Notes under the pieces: model-generated
What the model saw: the letters and a program-made list of their open reading frames with translations, nothing else
Told to the model about the DNA's origin: nothing
Databases searched by the model: none
NCBI GenBank assembly: GCA_031549105.1
Contig: JAVBQK010000057.1
Location: 29,923-93,922, forward strand
Direction of reading: 5' to 3'
DNA length: 64,000 nt
Origin: Avichristensenella sp031549105
Lineage (GTDB): Bacteria > Bacillota > Clostridia > Christensenellales > Aristaeellaceae
Position numbers and translations under genes: made by a program
Part shown: one piece after another, positions 61,037 through 64,000 of the stretch
How the letters are laid out: each line of letters opens with the position of its first letter
How positions within the stretch are numbered: position 1 is the first letter of the stretch

Positions 61037-62275
61037 ATGCAAAGCGCGCGCAAAAAAAGGCAAAACAGGAGCGCCATTTTTCTGGCTGCAATCGTGTTCT
61101 TTGCCCTGGTGCTGGGGATCGTTGTGACCATGAACGTCAAGAACACGACGGAACTGCAGGACATCCTCAGGGAAAGCATCAAGTCGCAGCTGCTGTCCAT
61201 CGCGGTGGCCGCGCAGGAGATCATCGACCCGGATGCCTTCGCCGCATACAACAGCCGCGAGGACGTGGCGGCCGACCAGGCGGCGTATGATATGGCGCTG
61301 TTACGCCTGCGCACACTGCGCGAAAACGTAGGTGCGATGTACATCTACGCGCTCAAGCAGATTGATGGCGCGTACTACTTCATCTTTGATACGGATACGG
61401 TCGAGAACGCCTACTTTGAGGAATACCCCCTCTCGCCCGTGCACGAAAGCGCGTTCCTTGGCAAGGCATCGGTGGACATCAGCAACGTCACCGATGCGTT
61501 TGGGTCCTTCAACACCGCCGCCGTTCCCATCTGGCAGAATGGCAAAATCGTAGGCATCATCTGCGCGGATATAGAGGATACCTTCCTCAAGCAAAGCGAC
61601 AGTGCCGCGACGATGAATATCGTCATCCTCGTTGTCACGCTGGTGATCACCATGGCGATTACGATGTACGCGATATTCATGCTGCTAAAGCGTGTGCATG
61701 AGATGCAGGCGCGGCTGGAGCGCATCGCGCATTACGACACGGTGACCGGCCTGCCCAACCGGCAGTATCTGCTGGATCACCTGGCCTCCATTACAACAGG
61801 CCCCGACAAGACGCCCTTCGCGCTGCTGTTCATCGACCTGGATAATTTCAAGAAGGTCAATGACAACGCGGGGCATGACGCGGGCGACGCGCTGCTGCGG
61901 CACATTGCCAACTACCTGGAGGTTTCGCAGGACAACGCCATGTCCTTCCGTCCGGCGGCAGGCATCCTCAACATCGCGGCCCGCATCGGCGGCGATGAGT
62001 TCGTGCAGATTGTTTCCGGCATCAAGAACGAGGCGGAGGCCTCGGTGTTCGCGCAGAGGCTGCTGGATATGTTTGCTTCGCAGACGACCGACCGCTACAT
62101 CGACAAATATGGTGTGGGCCTGAGCATCGGCGTTGCGCTCTTCCCCTACCATTCCGATAACCTCCACGTGCTGATCAAGTACGCGGACGTGGCGATGTAC
62201 CAGGCCAAGAAGTCGGGCAAGAACTGCTTCAGGGTCTACAATGACGAAATGAACGCCGACGGTGATCAGGTGTAA
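61037..62275 (+). CDS. Membrane diguanylate cyclase (GGDEF), paralogue 2
   Basis: A 412-residue paralogue of the preceding gene, similar along its whole length: TM helix, extracytoplasmic sensor, second TM helix, and GGDEF domain (GGDEF at 318-322). The catalytic domains are nearly superimposable, while the sensors differ more (for example IDGAYYFIFDTDTVENAYFEEY against VGGAYYFVFDTDTVDTEIF), consistent with duplication followed by sensor divergence. The RxxD I-site is again replaced by GILN. AGCGGAGGG precedes the start. Confidence 0.9.
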   Translation: MQSARKKRQNRSAIFLAAIVFFALVLGIVVTMNVKNTTELQDILRESIKSQLLSIAVAAQEIIDPDAFAAYNSREDVAADQAAYDMALLRLRTLRENVGAMYIYALKQIDGAYYFIFDTDTVENAYFEEYPLSPVHESAFLGKASVDISNVTDAFGSFNTAAVPIWQNGKIVGIICADIEDTFLKQSDSAATMNIVILVVTLVITMAITMYAIFMLLKRVHEMQARLERIAHYDTVTGLPNRQYLLDHLASITTGPDKTPFALLFIDLDNFKKVNDNAGHDAGDALLRHIANYLEVSQDNAMSFRPAAGILNIAARIGGDEFVQIVSGIKNEAEASVFAQRLLDMFASQTTDRYIDKYGVGLSIGVALFPYHSDNLHVLIKYADVAMYQAKKSGKNCFRVYNDEMNADGDQV

Positions 62276-62290
62276 CCCTTAACCCCATTG

Positions 62291-62355
62291 TCGCCCTACG
62301 ATCGCGATGTTCCTGCGTCAAGTTGGAACCTACGATGTATCGTTGGGCGATTTTT
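62291..62355 (+). terminator. Terminator-like structure after diguanylate cyclase 2
   Basis: TCGCCC-T-ACGAT pairs with ATCGT-T-GGGCGA, enclosing a nested GTTCC/GGAAC hairpin, and is followed by TTTTT (62351-62355). Confidence 0.6.
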
Positions 62356-62435
62356 CGTATATTTTGGTATATGCGCATGATATACTCTTTTTGCTTGGGA
62401 CGGTCGTCCGAAGACAGTGAAAGGAGGGCATCATC

Positions 62436-63926
62436 ATGGAGTATTTGGGTTTCATCGGCATCCCGGCGGGGATCATCCTGTTGATCGTTATCATCTGCCT
62501 TGGGTATGTCAAGGCGCCGCCGGATCAGGCGTTTTTGATCTCCGGCCTTCGCAAGAAGATTGTCATCGGCAAAGCATCCATCCGCATCCCGTTTCTGGAG
62601 CGGCTGGACGTGCTGAGCCTGAAGATGATGTCGGTGGATGTGAAGACCAGCTCGTTCGTGCCCACGGCGGAGTATATCAACATCACCGTGGACGCGGCAG
62701 TCAAGCTAAAAATCGGCACATCGCCCGAGATGCTGGCCATCGCTGCCGAAAACTTCCTGAACAAGAAGGATGACTACATCATCGCGCAGGTGCAGGACGT
62801 GCTGGAAGGCAATATGCGCGAGATCATCGGCCAGATGCGGCTGGAGGAAATGGTCACCAACCGCAAGTCCTTTGCCGAGAAGGTGCAGGACAACGCGGTG
62901 CCCGATCTGCGGCGCATGGGTCTGGAGATCATCAGCTTCAACGTGCAGAGCTTCTCTGACCAGAACGGCGTCATCAACGACCTGGGTATCGACAACATCA
63001 GCCAGATCAAGAAGAAGGCCGCCATCGCCAAGGCGGAAGCCGAGAAGGAAATCACCAAGGCGCAGGCGCAGGCCAGCAAGGAAGCCAATGACGCGAAGGT
63101 AGAGGCCGAGACGCAGATTGCCATGCGCAACAACGACCTGCGCATCAAGGAAGCGGAGCTGAAGAACCTCTCGGACATCAAGCAGGCCGAGGCCGATGCT
63201 GCTTATAGTATCCAAAAAGAGGAGCAGCGCAAGACGATCGAAATCAAGAGCGCCGATGCGGACATTGCCCGCCAGGAGCGCGAAGCCGTCCTAAAGGCCG
63301 CTGAGGTAGAGGTCACCGAGCGCACACTGGAAGCAACGGTCAAGAAGAAGGCGGAAGCAGACCTGTTTGAGCGGCAGAAGAAGGCCGAAGCGCTGCTGTT
63401 TGAGCGCGCCAAGCAGGCCGAAGCGGAGCTGATCGAGCAGCAGAAGCTGGCCGAAGCCATGCGTGTCAAAGCCGAGGCGAACCGTTTCGCTGCCGAGCAG
63501 GAAGCCGAAGCCGCCCGTTTTGCCCGCGAGCAAGAGGCCGAGGGTGTGCGCAAACTAGGCCTTGCGGAAGCCGAAGCCATCCGTGCGAAGGCGCTTGCCG
63601 AGGCCGAAGGTATCGATAAGAAGGCGGAAGCGATGAAGAAATACGGCGAGGCCGCCGTGCTGGAGATGTACTTCGCCGCGCTGCCAGAGATTGCAAAGAA
63701 CATCGCCGAGCCGCTATCGAAGGTCGACAAGATCACCATGTACGGCGAAGGCAACAGCGCCCGCCTGGTCCAAGACATCATCCACTCCACCACCCAGGTA
63801 TCCGACGGCCTCACCGAGGGTATCGGCATCGACCTCAAGTCGCTGCTGGCCGGATGTGTCGGCGGGCGGCTGGGCGCGGGGAGCGCAGGCGGTGGGGATG
63901 GAACGGCGACGAAGAAGGAAGGATGA
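62436..63926 (+). CDS. floT: Flotillin-family SPFH scaffold protein
   Basis: The 496-residue protein has an N-terminal hydrophobic hairpin (about 5-24), an SPFH domain (about 25-190, with DQAFLISGLRKKIVIGKASI and RMGLEIISFNVQSFSD) and a long Glu/Ala-rich coiled coil (about 190-430, repeated AEAE/KAEA heptads), ending in a Gly-rich tail. Flotillins organise functional membrane microdomains and affect sensor kinases, secretion and biofilm formation in Bacillus. AAAGGAGGG precedes the ATG. A NfeD partner, frequent upstream, is missing here. Confidence 0.93.
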   Translation: MEYLGFIGIPAGIILLIVIICLGYVKAPPDQAFLISGLRKKIVIGKASIRIPFLERLDVLSLKMMSVDVKTSSFVPTAEYINITVDAAVKLKIGTSPEMLAIAAENFLNKKDDYIIAQVQDVLEGNMREIIGQMRLEEMVTNRKSFAEKVQDNAVPDLRRMGLEIISFNVQSFSDQNGVINDLGIDNISQIKKKAAIAKAEAEKEITKAQAQASKEANDAKVEAETQIAMRNNDLRIKEAELKNLSDIKQAEADAAYSIQKEEQRKTIEIKSADADIARQEREAVLKAAEVEVTERTLEATVKKKAEADLFERQKKAEALLFERAKQAEAELIEQQKLAEAMRVKAEANRFAAEQEAEAARFAREQEAEGVRKLGLAEAEAIRAKALAEAEGIDKKAEAMKKYGEAAVLEMYFAALPEIAKNIAEPLSKVDKITMYGEGNSARLVQDIIHSTTQVSDGLTEGIGIDLKSLLAGCVGGRLGAGSAGGGDGTATKKEG

Positions 63927-63945
63927 CGAGAGGAACGACGGGGAA

Positions 63946-64000
63946 AAAGAAACGCGGGGGGGGCGGGGTGCGCCCCGAACACCCACCCGACAGCCCGGGG
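63946..64000. repeat. Start of a GC-rich inverted-repeat element, cut by the window edge
   Basis: GGGGCGGGGTGCGCCCCGAACACCCACCCG resembles the opening palindromes of the dispersed elements, but too little is present to assign it. Confidence 0.35.

Overview
The window reads as a chromosomal segment of a GC-rich, Gram-positive, Clostridia-like member of the Bacillota (inference). Supporting markers are the fused S10-spc-alpha ribosomal operon with a KOW-domain gene between map and infA, the zinc-binding S14 and S4, a long L17, Soj/Spo0J-type ParAB, long-form HPF, flotillin, DUF975 membrane proteins, VanY and a YkuD L,D-transpeptidase. A GH67 alpha-glucuronidase and a xanthine-dehydrogenase-type molybdoenzyme fit a plant-polysaccharide or gut niche. 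I see no tRNA, rRNA, CRISPR array, phage or transposase gene.

Layout. 1-4428 (minus): partial aguA, an RsmC-like methyltransferase, an RsuA-like pseudouridine synthase and two overlapping DUF975 membrane proteins. 4637-6235 (plus): a secreted L,D-transpeptidase. 6469-23121 (minus): an HATPase-like protein, then rplQ back to rpsJ, a complete S10-spc-alpha cluster with secY, adk, map and infA. 23366-27672 (minus): VanY peptidase, a small Cys/His protein, a DUF1015-GNAT fusion, parB and parA. 27965-41737 (plus): a ten-gene exopolysaccharide locus of Pel type. 41943-46720 (minus): livFGMH and its binding protein. 46988-50647 (plus): a three-subunit molybdenum hydroxylase. 50985-53011 (plus): a polar amino-acid ABC permease and ATPase, then hpf. 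53060-53509 (minus): dCMP deaminase. 53934-56218 (plus): an ABC-F ATPase with a long leader, then a methyltransferase. 56219-59516: sugar isomerase, sulfatase, ACT and GNAT proteins. 59655-62275 (plus): two tandem paralogous diguanylate cyclases. 62436-63926 (plus): flotillin.

The most interesting system is the Pel-like locus. It encodes recognisable PelD-, PelE-, PelF- and PelG-like proteins but no PelA, PelB or PelC. The PelD-like protein is fused to an N-terminal sugar-epimerase-like domain whose YxxxK dyad looks absent. Its C-terminal degenerate GGDEF keeps an RxxD c-di-GMP-binding motif. The locus adds DUF2304, DUF2194, a large GT-C-like membrane protein, a GT4, a GT2 and a second flippase. 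The two active-looking diguanylate cyclases about 18 kb away lack the RxxD site and could supply its ligand.

The second notable item is a family of about 190-200 bp GC-rich, nested-palindromic elements. Five copies lie in intergenic gaps, one of them inside the ribosomal operon between rpmJ and rpsM.
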